Assembly: GCF_003762835.1 (NCBI RefSeq)
Contig: NZ_RJWA01000003.1
Location: 434,001 to 498,000 of the forward strand
Origin: Micromonospora sp. HM5-17
GTDB lineage: Bacteria; Actinomycetota; Actinomycetes; Mycobacteriales; Micromonosporaceae
Length of the DNA: 64,000 nt
Direction of reading: 5' to 3'
Positions 40,774-49,124 of this stretch are shown in pieces; the first letter of the stretch is position 1; every line of letters starts with the position of its first letter. The notes beneath the pieces were generated by a model. It had not been told where the DNA came from. It searched no databases and saw only the letters and a list, made by a program, of their open reading frames with translations. The translations under genes were made by a program, and so were the position numbers.

Positions 40774-43700
40774 GTGGTCATGCGTAGCAGCCCCCTACCA
40801 AGAATGAGCCGGCGCGGCCGCGCCACGGTGGGCGTCCTCCTCGGGGTGTTTCTGCTTCTCACCCTGCTCGGCTGGGGCGTCCAGGCCTGGACCGACTGGC
40901 TCTGGTTCCAGGAGGTCGACTACACGCAGGTCTTCACCGGCGTGCTGGTCACCCGGATCCTGCTCTTCGTCGTGGTCGGGCTGGCCATGGCGTTGCTGGT
41001 CGCCGGCAACATGTGGCTGGCCTACCGGCTGCGACCGCTGCTGCGGCCGAACTCGCCCGAGCAGGTGACCCTGGAGCGCTACCGTTCGATCCTGACGCCG
41101 CGGATCGGCATCTGGCTCGCCGCGATCGGGGTGATCGTCGGGTTCTTCGCCGGGCTCTCCGCGCAGACCCGCTGGGCCCAGTGGATGCTCTTCCGCAATT
41201 CGCAGAACTTCGGGGTGCGGGATCCCGAATTCCACATCGACGTCGGCTTCTACGTCTTCCAGTTCCCGTTCCTGCGCTACCTGCTCGGCGTCGGGTTCAC
41301 CGCCGTGGTGCTGGCGGTGATCGGTTCGCTCGCGATGCACTACATCTTCGGCGGGGTACGGCTCCAGGGGGTCGGCGACCGGATGACCACCGCCGCCCGG
41401 GCCCACCTGACCACGCTGGTCGCGGTCTTCGTCCTGCTCAAGGCGGTCGCGTACGTCCTGGACCGCCGGGCCATGCTGCTGGAGTTCAACGAGGGGGTCG
41501 ACCTCTACGGGGCTGGGTACGCCGCCATCAACGCCCTGCTGCCGGCGAAGGAGATCCTGGCGTACATCTCGATCGTGGTCGCGATCGCGATCATCGTCTT
41601 CTCCAACGCCGTGATGCGGAACCTGGTCTGGCCCGGCATCTCCCTCGCCCTGCTCGGTATCTCGGCGGTGGCGATCGGCGGCATCTACCCGTGGGCGGTG
41701 CAGACCTTCGAGGTGCGGCCGAGCGTGAAGGACAAGGAAGCGGTCTACATCCAGCGGAGCATCGACGCCACCCGGGCCGCCTTCGGCCTCGCGGACACCA
41801 AGGTCATCCCGTACAGCGCGTCCAACCTCAGGCCACCGGAGAGCCTGGCCACCGACACCAACGTGGTGCCGAACGTCCGGTTGCTCGACCCGCAGCTGGT
41901 CTCCGAGACGTACACGCTCGCGCAGCAGGTGCGCAGCTTCTACGACTTCGGGGAGAAGCTCGACATCGACCGCTACCAGATCGGCGGCAAGACCCAGGAC
42001 GTCGTCGTCGGGATGCGCGAGATCAACTACCTGAAGCTGACCGACCAGCAGAGCAACTGGATCAACCGGCACACCATCTACACCCACGGCTACGGCATGG
42101 TCAGCGCCCCGGCCAACCGGGTGGTCTGCGGCGGCCAGCCGTACTTCGTCTCCGGCTTCCTCGGGGAGCAGCGCCAGGAGGGCTGCTCCTCGGCGACCGA
42201 GCAGATCGTGGTCGATCAGCCGCGGATCTACTACGGCGAGCAGATGGACGACGGCGACTACGCGATCGTCGGGCAGACCGACCCCAACCGCCACGTCGAG
42301 TTCGACCGGCCGACCAGCCAGGAGGGCGAGGGCGGCTACACCTACACCGGCTCGGGCGGGGTCGACATCGGCTCGTTCGGGCGCCGACTGCTCTACGCGA
42401 TCAAGGAGCAGGAGCCGAACTTCCTCCTCTCCGAGGCGGTCAACGCCAACTCCAAGCTCCTCTACGTGCGGAACCCGCGGGACCGGGTGGAGAAGGTGGC
42501 GCCGTTCCTCACCCTGGACGGCGACCCGTACCCGGCGGTGGTCGGTGGCCGGATCGTCTGGATCCTGGACGGCTACACCACCGCGGCCACCTACCCGTAC
42601 TCCCAGCAGATCAACCTCCAGGAGGAGACGGCCGACGAGCTGACCGGCCTCGGCACGTTCGAGCTGGCCCGCGAGAACATCAACTACATCCGGAACTCGG
42701 TCAAGGCCACGGTCGACGCGTACGACGGCACGGTCCGGCTCTACGAGGTGGACGACCAGGACCCGGTGCTGAAGGCGTGGAACAAGGCCTTCGGCGGTGA
42801 CCTGGTGATCCCGAAGTCGGAGATTCCCGCCGAGCTGGCCGAACACTTCCGTTACCCGGCCGACCTGTTCAAGGTGCAGCGCAACCTGCTGGCGAAGTTC
42901 CACGTGACGAACCCGTCCGAGTTCTTCTCGGGGCAGGACTTCTGGGAGGTGCCGAACGCCCCGGACGCTCCGGACAGCGGGAAGAAGCAGCCGCCGTACT
43001 ACCTGTACACCCAGTTCCCGGAGCAGGAGGGGCCGCGCTTCCAGCTCACCTCGGCGGTCACCCCCGTCGGGCGGCAGAACCTCGCCGCGTTGATCAGTGG
43101 GTCGTACGTCGACGGCCAGCCCCGGCTGGAGGTGCTGGAGCTGCCCGACCAGACGGCGATCTCGGGGCCGGTCCAGGTCCACCAGAACATGACCAACAAC
43201 GCGACCATCCGACAGCAGCTCAACTGGCTCACCTCGAACCAGGCGCAGGTGCAGTACGGCAACCTGCTCTCGCTGCCGTTCGGCGACGGGATGCTCTACG
43301 TCGAGCCGGTGTACGTGAAGAGCAACCAGCAGAACGCGTATCCGCTGCTCCAGCGGGTGCTGATCTCGTACGGTGACGGCGGCCAGTACGTCGCCCTCGC
43401 GAACAGCCTGGAGGAGGGGGTCAAGGAACTCGTCCGGCAGGGCAAGGAGGCCGGCACCGGCACCGGTACCCAGCCTCCGCCGCAGACGGGGGACACCACC
43501 ACCCCGCCGTCGTCGCCACCCCCGTCGGATGGGACTCCTCAGCTCACGCCGGAGTTGGCCGCCGCCGCGACGAAGATCCAGAACGCCATCGCCGAGGTGA
43601 AGGCGGCCCAGGCGTCGGGCGACTTCGCGCGGTATGGCCAGGCCCTGAAGGCCCTGGACGAGGCGATGAACGAGTTCCAGGAGGCGCAGAAGGCGGCTTC

Positions 43701-43800
43701 CGGGACGCCGACCCCGGGTGGCTCTCCGGCCCCGGCCGGCTCACCGGCCGCCAGCGGCGGTACGCCGAGCCCGTCGCCGTCTCCGGGTACCGGCGGCTGA
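40774..43800 (+). CDS. UPF0182 large membrane protein
   Basis: 1008 residues from GTG 40774, which has GGAG 6 nt upstream; ATG 40780 is also in frame. About seven membrane helices lie in residues 1-320, then a large extracytoplasmic region with family signatures such as YALTDQ-like IRNSVKATVDAYDGTV and QLNWLTSNQAQVQYG. Length and profile match UPF0182/COG1615. The Pro/Thr/Ser-rich C-terminal region (about 895-1008) with a coiled stretch is variable. Function is unknown, although the gene is conserved in actinobacteria next to the PDZ-Lon protease. A strong terminator follows. Confidence 0.9.
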   Translation: MVMRSSPLPRMSRRGRATVGVLLGVFLLLTLLGWGVQAWTDWLWFQEVDYTQVFTGVLVTRILLFVVVGLAMALLVAGNMWLAYRLRPLLRPNSPEQVTLERYRSILTPRIGIWLAAIGVIVGFFAGLSAQTRWAQWMLFRNSQNFGVRDPEFHIDVGFYVFQFPFLRYLLGVGFTAVVLAVIGSLAMHYIFGGVRLQGVGDRMTTAARAHLTTLVAVFVLLKAVAYVLDRRAMLLEFNEGVDLYGAGYAAINALLPAKEILAYISIVVAIAIIVFSNAVMRNLVWPGISLALLGISAVAIGGIYPWAVQTFEVRPSVKDKEAVYIQRSIDATRAAFGLADTKVIPYSASNLRPPESLATDTNVVPNVRLLDPQLVSETYTLAQQVRSFYDFGEKLDIDRYQIGGKTQDVVVGMREINYLKLTDQQSNWINRHTIYTHGYGMVSAPANRVVCGGQPYFVSGFLGEQRQEGCSSATEQIVVDQPRIYYGEQMDDGDYAIVGQTDPNRHVEFDRPTSQEGEGGYTYTGSGGVDIGSFGRRLLYAIKEQEPNFLLSEAVNANSKLLYVRNPRDRVEKVAPFLTLDGDPYPAVVGGRIVWILDGYTTAATYPYSQQINLQEETADELTGLGTFELARENINYIRNSVKATVDAYDGTVRLYEVDDQDPVLKAWNKAFGGDLVIPKSEIPAELAEHFRYPADLFKVQRNLLAKFHVTNPSEFFSGQDFWEVPNAPDAPDSGKKQPPYYLYTQFPEQEGPRFQLTSAVTPVGRQNLAALISGSYVDGQPRLEVLELPDQTAISGPVQVHQNMTNNATIRQQLNWLTSNQAQVQYGNLLSLPFGDGMLYVEPVYVKSNQQNAYPLLQRVLISYGDGGQYVALANSLEEGVKELVRQGKEAGTGTGTQPPPQTGDTTTPPSSPPPSDGTPQLTPELAAAATKIQNAIAEVKAAQASGDFARYGQALKALDEAMNEFQEAQKAASGTPTPGGSPAPAGSPAASGGTPSPSPSPGTGG

Positions 43801-43814
43801 CCTGTGCGTTCTCC

Positions 43815-43854
43815 CTGATCGGCGGCCGCCACCGGCGGCCGCCGATCAGTTTCC
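43815..43854 (+). terminator. Terminator of the UPF0182 gene
   Basis: Perfect 16-bp arms 43815-43830 and 43834-43849, a 3-nt loop and a TTTCC tail. Confidence 0.85.
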
Positions 43855-43863
43855 GCCCCCGTT

Positions 43864-43893
43864 TTGCGGACGGCGGGCCGAGTGCGCTAATGT
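43864..43893 (+). promoter_or_regulatory. tRNA-fMet promoter
   Basis: TTGCGG (43864-43869), 18-nt spacer, TAATGT (43888-43893), 12 nt before the tRNA. Confidence 0.65.
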
Positions 43894-43905
43894 TAACGGC
43901 GCCGA

Positions 43906-43982
43906 CGCGGGGTGGAGCAGCTCGGTAGCTCGCTGGGCTCATAACCCAGAGGTCGCAGGTTCAAATCCTGTCCCCGCTACCA
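43906..43982 (+). tRNA. Initiator tRNA-fMet (CAT)
   Basis: 77 nt including an encoded CCA. Anticodon CAT lies in CTGGG-CTCATAA-CCCAG, with the three G:C pairs at the base of the anticodon stem that mark initiator tRNA. Acceptor arm 43906-43912 (CGCGGGG) pairs with CCCCGC, but position 1 (C) faces T at position 72, the initiator mismatch that allows formylation. The T-arm GCAGG-TTCAAAT-CCTGT is normal. A promoter and a terminator frame it as a single-gene unit. Confidence 0.95.
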
Positions 43983-43988
43983 CGGAGA

Positions 43989-44022
43989 ACGGCCCTCCAG
44001 AGATCATCTGGAGGGCCGTTTC
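43989..44022 (+). terminator. tRNA terminator
   Basis: Perfect 12-bp arms 43989-44000 and 44008-44019, a 7-nt loop, then TTTC. Confidence 0.85.
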
Positions 44023-44131
44023 GCGTGTCCGGGTTGCGCCGGTCGTGACCGGCGCCCCGGCCGCGCCGCGGACCTCGCCGTTCTCCGCCGCGTTGCCGAC
44101 GTGATTTGCCCCGAGCGCCGAGGATGGGGGC

Positions 44132-44377
44132 ATGGAGATTTTCAGGAGCTGGTGGGTCCGGTTGACCGGGTTGCTCGGCGCGACGGCCCTGGCGGTGTTC
44201 GTTCCCGCGGCGGCCTGGGCCGCGACCCCCGCAGGTGGGGTCGTGCTGGAGGCGGCCCGCCGGCGCTCCGGCGTCCGGTTCAGCCCCTTCACCTGCGCGT
44301 GCTGCCTGATCGTGCTCGCGGTGATCGTCGTCGTGCTCGTGTACGTCATGCGCAGCCGCCGGTCCGGGCGGCGCTGA
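44132..44377 (+). CDS. Small membrane protein with signal-like N-terminus
   Basis: 81 residues from ATG 44132. A basic start, a hydrophobic helix (about 12-30) ending in AAAWA-ATP that could be a signal-peptidase site, a short Arg-rich loop, then a second helix (about 53-73, CACCLIVLAVIVVVLVYVM) with paired Cys, and an Arg-rich end. No family recognised. It lies alone between the tRNA and an oppositely oriented lipoprotein gene. Topology: either two spans or a cleaved signal and one span. Confidence 0.6.
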   Translation: MEIFRSWWVRLTGLLGATALAVFVPAAAWAATPAGGVVLEAARRRSGVRFSPFTCACCLIVLAVIVVVLVYVMRSRRSGRR

Positions 44378-44424
44378 GCCCGCCCGGAGTACCGTCGGAC
44401 CGCTCGGCGTGAGCCCGTCGGGGG

Positions 44425-45729
44425 TCAGCTCGTCAGGGTGGCGTTCGCCTGGCTGATGAAGGCGGCGGCGGCCTCCCGGGGAGTGGCGCGTCCGAACTGA
44501 ACGTTCTCCGCCGCCTGCAGGAGCAGGGTCTTGACCGTGGCGTGCCCCCGGGGCGGCGGCACCGGGGCCGGCCCGAACCGCTCGGCCATCCCGGCCTCGA
44601 AGGCGGCGGTGAGTTTCATGCTCTCGTCGGTCAGGGATTCCTGCACCACCTGGCGGACGTCGAGGTTGGCGCTCAGGCCCCGCTCGGTGCCGAGGATGGT
44701 TCCGGCCTGGACGTCGTTGACCAGGAAGTCGATGACGTGCACCACCCTGTCCGGGTGCCGGGTACCGCGGAAGCCGGCCCAGTAGATCGACGCCCGCGCC
44801 CACTGGGCTTCCGGTGCGCCGGGATAACTCACCACCCGGAGCTTGTCCTTCGTCAGCTTCTGCAACTCGGGCAGCTGATTCGACCAGGCGAACGAGGCCG
44901 CCGCCTCGCCGGTGGCAACCAGCTGTTGGGTGACGTCGCCGCTGTTCGCGCGGTGGATGACCCGGGCCGGCGGGGTGGCGCCGCCGCGCCGGGCGTCACG
45001 CCACATCTCGAACCACCGGGTGAGGTCGTCCTCGGTGAACCCGATCTGCCGGCCCTTGTACAGCTCCTTCTGCTGTGAGCGCAGCCAGAGCCACAGCGCC
45101 TTGTAGTCGCCGGACGGGTCCATCGTGCCCGCCACCTTGCCGCCGGTGCGCTCGGTCACCCGTTTCGCCCACGCCAGGTACTCCGGGTACGACATCCCGA
45201 TCCACGGCTCCGGCAGATCGAGCCGGTCGAGCAGGCTCTTGTTGTAGATCAGCCCGGGCGTGTTCGCCGCTCCCGCCGCGGCGACGATCCGGCCGCCGAC
45301 CTGGCTGGACTGGGCGAGACCGCTCGGAAGCTTGCGCAGGTCGAGCCTGCCGGCCCGGACGTAGTCGGTCAGGTCGAGCAGGATCTCCCGCTGGGCGTAC
45401 TCGGTGAGGTAGTTGTCGTCGATCTGGAAGATGTCCGGGGCGTTCCCGGCGGCGGCCTCGGTGGAGAGCCGGTCGTAGTAGCCGGCGTTGCCCTGCCAGG
45501 TGAACTTGAAGGTCACGGTCGGATACCGCTGGCTGTAGAGCTCCAGGGCCTGCTTGGTCAGGGCTGCCCGCTGCTCCCCACCCCACCAGAAGACGGAGAG
45601 CTCGATCCGCTCCTGTGGTATCGCGGTGTCCCCTCGCGTGCAGCCGCTCAGCGTGATCGCGATGGCGAGCAGGGCGGCACCGAGACGCCACGGGGTCCGG
45701 CCGGTCTGGGTGGGACGGGGGAGAGGCAC
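44425..45729 (-). CDS. Sugar-type ABC solute-binding lipoprotein (orphan)
   Basis: 434 residues from GTG 45729, which has AGGAG 5 nt upstream; GTG 45747 is also in frame but poorly supported. The signal peptide ends with the lipobox LSGC, so it is a lipoprotein. The rest matches the extracellular solute-binding family 1 that binds oligosaccharides, e.g. FWWGGEQRAALTKQALELY and GNAPDIFQIDDNYL. No permease or ATPase gene is near, so it must use components encoded elsewhere. Its minus-strand promoter has a good TTGACA/TGTAAA pair, and a 13-bp direct repeat overlaps the -10, suggesting regulated expression. Confidence 0.88.
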   Translation of the reverse strand: MPLPRPTQTGRTPWRLGAALLAIAITLSGCTRGDTAIPQERIELSVFWWGGEQRAALTKQALELYSQRYPTVTFKFTWQGNAGYYDRLSTEAAAGNAPDIFQIDDNYLTEYAQREILLDLTDYVRAGRLDLRKLPSGLAQSSQVGGRIVAAAGAANTPGLIYNKSLLDRLDLPEPWIGMSYPEYLAWAKRVTERTGGKVAGTMDPSGDYKALWLWLRSQQKELYKGRQIGFTEDDLTRWFEMWRDARRGGATPPARVIHRANSGDVTQQLVATGEAAASFAWSNQLPELQKLTKDKLRVVSYPGAPEAQWARASIYWAGFRGTRHPDRVVHVIDFLVNDVQAGTILGTERGLSANLDVRQVVQESLTDESMKLTAAFEAGMAERFGPAPVPPPRGHATVKTLLLQAAENVQFGRATPREAAAAFISQANATLTS

Positions 45730-45767
45730 GGCAGCTCCTGACGACACCGGTCAGTGGGACGACAACC

Positions 45768-45796
45768 GGATCATTGACACCGGGGATCATTTACAC
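45768..45796. repeat. Direct repeat at the lipoprotein promoter
   Basis: GGATCATTGACAC (45768-45780) and GGATCATTTACAC (45784-45796), one mismatch, 16-bp period. The second copy covers the -10. Possible operator for a regulator encoded elsewhere. Confidence 0.5.
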
Positions 45797-45818
45797 AGCC
45801 CCTGTCGCCGGGTGTCAA
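45790..45818 (-). promoter_or_regulatory. Promoter of the solute-binding lipoprotein gene
   Basis: On the minus strand TTGACA (45813-45818), 17-nt spacer, TGTAAA (45790-45795). Strong for this genome. Confidence 0.6.
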
Positions 45819-45920
45819 CGGTCATCCGGTCGGGATCGCTGGCGGCGTACCCGAGGGCGGGTGACCGGGGTGGGCCGGGGGCGGCCCGGCACCGGTGCCG
45901 CCGCGTGATGTACTGGCCGG

Positions 45921-46751
45921 GTGGAACTGCTGCATTCCGGCAAGGTCAGGGACGTGTACGCCGACGGCGACGACCTGATCCTGGTCGCCTCGGACCGGGT
46001 CTCGGTCTACGACGTGGTGCTGCCGACCCCGATCCCGGACAAGGGCAAGCTGCTCACCGCCCTCTCGCTCTGGTGGTTCGAACAGCTCGCCGACCTCGTG
46101 CCCCACCACGTCATCTCGGCCACCGACGTACCGCCCGAGTTCGCCGGGCGGGCGATCCGGGTACGTCGGCTGGAGATGGTTCCGGTCGAGTGCATCGTGC
46201 GGGGCTATCTGACCGGGTCCGGCCTGGCCGAGTACGAGAAGACCGGCGCGGTCTGTGGCATCCCGTTGCCCCCCGGGCTGGTGGAGTCCTCGAAACTTCC
46301 CGAACCGATCTTCACCCCGACGACGAAGGCGCCGACGGGGCAGCACGACACGGCGATGACCTTCGCCGACGTGGTGGCGAAGGTCGGCGCCGAGACCGCG
46401 GAGCGGCTGCGCGAGATCACCCTGGCCGTCTACCGGCGCGGCGCCGAGATCGCCGCCGACCGGGGGATCCTGGTCGCCGATACCAAGCTGGAGCTGGGCT
46501 GGGCGCCGGACGGCACCCTGGTCCTCGGCGACGAGGTCCTCACCTCAGACTCGTCCCGGTTCTGGTGGGCGGCGGACTACCAGCCCGGCCGCCCGCAGTA
46601 CGCGTTGAGCAAGCAGTACGTCCGGGACTGGGCGGTCAGTACCGGCTGGGACCGGACCGGACCGGCTCCCGAGATGCCGCCCGAGGCTGTCGAGGCGACC
46701 CGGGAGCGGTACGTCGAGGTCTACGAGCGCCTCACCGGCCGCCGCTGGTAG
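45921..46751 (+). CDS. purC: SAICAR synthase
   Basis: 276 residues from GTG 45921. PurC motifs are clear: SGKVRDVYADGDDLILVASD at the start (ATP loop), VRRLEMVPVECIVRGYLTGS, and TPTTKAPTGQHD. It ligates aspartate to CAIR in purine synthesis, using ATP, in the cytoplasm. Length fits the short eukaryote-like/actinobacterial form. No other pur genes are adjacent. It converges with the ECF sigma gene across a perfect 16-bp hairpin. Confidence 0.94.
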   Translation: MELLHSGKVRDVYADGDDLILVASDRVSVYDVVLPTPIPDKGKLLTALSLWWFEQLADLVPHHVISATDVPPEFAGRAIRVRRLEMVPVECIVRGYLTGSGLAEYEKTGAVCGIPLPPGLVESSKLPEPIFTPTTKAPTGQHDTAMTFADVVAKVGAETAERLREITLAVYRRGAEIAADRGILVADTKLELGWAPDGTLVLGDEVLTSDSSRFWWAADYQPGRPQYALSKQYVRDWAVSTGWDRTGPAPEMPPEAVEATRERYVEVYERLTGRRW

Positions 46752-46765
46752 CACCGGCCACCGCC

Positions 46766-46813
46766 GGTGGCGCCGGCCACCGCTCGTGTCCGGGCGGGGT
46801 GGCCGGCGCCACC
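46766..46813. terminator. Perfect 16-bp hairpin between purC and the ECF gene
   Basis: Arms 46766-46781 and 46798-46813 are exact reverse complements with a 16-nt loop. It lies between convergent genes and so may serve both. Confidence 0.7.
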
Positions 46814-46834
46814 AGGGCTCGCCTGCCGCGCCGG

Positions 46835-47716
46835 TCAGGCGCTCGCGACCTGTATCTCGAGTTCCCGGAGCTGGTCCGGGTCGGCGACCGCCTCGATCGC
46901 GATGATCCGGCCGTTGGCGATGCTGAAGCTGACGGCGAGCCAGATCTTCCCGGCGGGCGTCCGGACCACGGCACCGGCGGCGCCGTCGATGACGGCCGGT
47001 GCGGCGGTCTGGGCCCGACCGGAGAAGTACGCGGCGACCGCGCGCGATCCCCGTAGCGCGGAGGTGCCCTCGTGCCGGGCCAACACCGCGTCGGCGCGTA
47101 GGACGACATCCGGGTCGAGCAGGGTGAGCAGGGTGTCGAACTCGCCGCCGCGTGAGGCGGCGAGGAAGGCGTCGACGATTTCGCGCTGTCGCGCGACGTC
47201 GACGTCCGGCGTCGCCGCGGCGCCCTGGACCCGGCGGCGGGCTCGGCTGGCGAGCTGCCGGGTCGCGGCCGGGCTGCGTCCGACGATCGGCGCGATCTCG
47301 TCGAAGGAGATCGCGAACATGTCGTGGAGCACGAACGCGAGCCGCTCGGCCGGGGTCAGGGTGTCCAGGACGACGAGCAGCGCCAGGCCGACCGAGTCCG
47401 CGAGCAGCGCCTCCTGCTCGGGGTCAGCCCCGTCGCCGCTGGCGGCGGGCTCGCTCGGCCGGTCGTCGATCGGCTCCTCCCGACGGTGGTCCCGGGACCG
47501 CAGCATGTCCAGGCAGATGCGCCCGACGACCGTGGTGAGCCAGGCGTCGAGGTTGTCGAGCTCGCCGTGGTCCGTTCGGGTCAGCCGCAGCCAGGCTTCC
47601 TGTACGGCGTCGTCGGCCTCGGTCCGCGAGCCGAGCATCCGGTAGGCCACCGCCCGCAGCCGGGGGCGGCACCGCTCGAAGCGCTCGGCCAGCAGGTCGT
47701 CGCTGCTCACAGTCAT
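46835..47716 (-). CDS. ECF41-like sigma factor with fused SnoaL-type C-terminal domain
   Basis: 293 residues from ATG 47716, with GGAG close upstream. Sigma region 2 (about 8-75, YRMLGSRTEADDAVQEAWLR) and region 4 (about 115-165, LTPAERLAFVLHDMF...ATRQLASRARRRV) are followed by a SnoaL/NTF2-like domain (about 175-293) that ends with ADPDQLREL, close to the NPDKL-type motif of ECF41. In ECF41 factors this domain replaces a separate anti-sigma factor. The divergent neighbour is an AhpD-type gene, the classic genetic partner of ECF41. Confidence 0.85.
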   Translation of the reverse strand: MTVSSDDLLAERFERCRPRLRAVAYRMLGSRTEADDAVQEAWLRLTRTDHGELDNLDAWLTTVVGRICLDMLRSRDHRREEPIDDRPSEPAASGDGADPEQEALLADSVGLALLVVLDTLTPAERLAFVLHDMFAISFDEIAPIVGRSPAATRQLASRARRRVQGAAATPDVDVARQREIVDAFLAASRGGEFDTLLTLLDPDVVLRADAVLARHEGTSALRGSRAVAAYFSGRAQTAAPAVIDGAAGAVVRTPAGKIWLAVSFSIANGRIIAIEAVADPDQLRELEIQVASA

Positions 47717-47761
47717 GATCTCCGTCCATTGTGGGGGCAGTTTTGTGACTGTCGCCACATT

Positions 47762-47788
47762 CGTCACATTTGTTGGCCCGGGGCCGTC
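47762..47788 (+). promoter_or_regulatory. ECF41-type promoter
   Basis: CGTCACA (47762-47768), exact 16-nt spacer, CGTC (47785-47788), directing the AhpD-type gene. As I recall, the ECF41 consensus is TGTCACA-N16-CGTC, so only one base differs. The -35 is also the right arm of the inverted repeat TGTGAC-N13-GTCACA (47744-47768). Confidence 0.65.
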
Positions 47789-47857
47789 GACAACGTGACG
47801 AACCATGACGTGCCGATGTGACACCCACACCGGCCAAGGATCGCAAAGGAGACCACC

Positions 47858-48316
47858 ATGCAGGCACGGATCGAGAACCCGGCCAAGCTCTTCCCCGACA
47901 CCACCAAGGCGATCAACCTGATCCACAAGGCGACGCACTCCGCCGGGGTTCCCACCCGGACGCTGGAGCTGGTGCACCTCCGAGCCAGCCAGATCAACGG
48001 CTGCGGTGCGTGCGTGGACTTCGGTGCCCGCCAGGCGAAGCGCAACGGTGAGACCGACGAGCGACTCTTCGCGGTGGCGGCGTGGCGGGAGACGCCGTAC
48101 TTCACCGACGCCGAGCGGGCGGCTCTCGCCCTCGCGGAGGCGGTCACCCGGATCGCCGACCGTCCGGAGGCGGTCTCCGACGAGATCTGGGCGGACGCGG
48201 CCAAGCACTACAACGAGAAGGAACTCGCGGCGCTGGTGCTCTGGATCGCCATGACCAACTTCTTCAACCGGGTCAACGTCACCATCCGGCAGCCGGTCGT
48301 GCAGAGCTGGGAGTGA
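47858..48316 (+). CDS. AhpD-type carboxymuconolactone decarboxylase family protein
   Basis: 152 residues from ATG 47858, with AAGGAGA 6-12 nt upstream. The redox motif CGAC (Cys49, Cys52) is in INGCGACVDFGARQAKRNGE, the peroxidase-like CxxC...GxR arrangement of the YnjA/AhpD group. Proteins of this type are the usual co-genes of ECF41 sigma factors and probably reduce organic peroxides or detoxify an unknown electrophile. The promoter matches the ECF41 pattern, so it should be the sigma factor's direct target. Confidence 0.88.
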   Translation: MQARIENPAKLFPDTTKAINLIHKATHSAGVPTRTLELVHLRASQINGCGACVDFGARQAKRNGETDERLFAVAAWRETPYFTDAERAALALAEAVTRIADRPEAVSDEIWADAAKHYNEKELAALVLWIAMTNFFNRVNVTIRQPVVQSWE

Positions 48317-48518
48317 GCCGGACCCCGTCCCGGGCGGACGGACCGGGAGGGCGGCGTCCGCGTCGCCGCTCCCGGCCCGTCCGGCGGCGGTCCCGTGGGC
48401 CGTCCGCCGCCCGGTACCCGGTCGCCGGGGACGGCGACACTCCGCGGGTGGGTAGGTTCCGGGGCGCGCCCGGCACGGTGTCGAGTGGTCCGTTGGTACC
48501 GTCCTGGGCCAGTGGCGC

Positions 48519-48974
48519 TCAGGCGGTGGGGGCGGGGGCGCGTCGGCGGCGAATCGCCCGGATCAGGATGAGGACCCACGCCACCGCCGCGACCAGGCCG
48601 CCCACCACGAGTCCGGTGATGATCAACCAGGTATATCCGCCGTCGGCGGCGAAGACACCGTTGCGGGCGCCGGTGTCCCGCGCCGCCACCTGCTGGCCCA
48701 CCACCATGCCGTCGGGTTCGTCGTAGAGGATGACGTCGGTCCGCCGCTTCCCGCCGTCGGCGGCCACGAAATCGCCGTACCAGGTGCAGCTACGCCCACC
48801 GCAGTCCTCCCGGACGGCGGTGAAGGTGCCCTCGGTGCCCTTGCCGGCCTTCGCCTGCCACGCCGGGACCAGGTCGAACATGCCGAAGGAGAACCCGATG
48901 GCGGCGATGACGGGAAGTCCGACCCAGACGAAGAACGCCCTCCGCCAGCGAGAGATCTTTTCGAAGATGGTCAC
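48519..48974 (-). CDS. Membrane protein with extracytoplasmic two-Cys domain
   Basis: 151 residues. N-terminal span (about 15-35), an extracytoplasmic domain of about 75 residues with a Cys pair in EDCGGRSCTWYGDF that could form a disulphide, and a C-terminal span (about 115-138) followed by an Arg-rich cytoplasmic end. The pattern of GTFTAVREDCGGRSC and VILYDEP resembles actinobacterial DUF3592-like membrane proteins, but I cannot name the family with certainty. It is isolated, between the AhpD-type gene and a nucleotidyltransferase gene. Confidence 0.65.
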   Translation of the reverse strand: MTIFEKISRWRRAFFVWVGLPVIAAIGFSFGMFDLVPAWQAKAGKGTEGTFTAVREDCGGRSCTWYGDFVAADGGKRRTDVILYDEPDGMVVGQQVAARDTGARNGVFAADGGYTWLIITGLVVGGLVAAVAWVLILIRAIRRRRAPAPTA

Positions 48975-49111
48975 GGCGGGTCAGGCTAGTGGACCGGAGC
49001 GCCATCCAACCGGTACGCCATCGGCAACCCACGGACTCCGTCCCTCCGCCCGCGGTGAAGTCTGCACCTCCCGCCGGGTCAGCATCGGGTCGACCGACCG
49101 AAGCGGGTCAA

Positions 49112-49117
49112 TATACT
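49112..49117 (+). promoter_or_regulatory. -10 element TATACT, leaderless type
   Basis: TATACT ends 7 nt before ATG 49125. Confidence 0.5.
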
Positions 49118-49124
49118 CGCCATC

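Noticed and set aside
40795-43182. 795-codon minus-strand open frame
   Set aside because: Antisense of the UPF0182 gene and composed of Val/Arg/Asp/Gln shadow sequence.
47744-47768. TGTGAC...GTCACA as a CRP/FNR-type site
   Set aside because: The half-sites are 13 nt apart instead of 6-ish, so not a CRP site; kept only as an inverted repeat overlapping the ECF41 -35.
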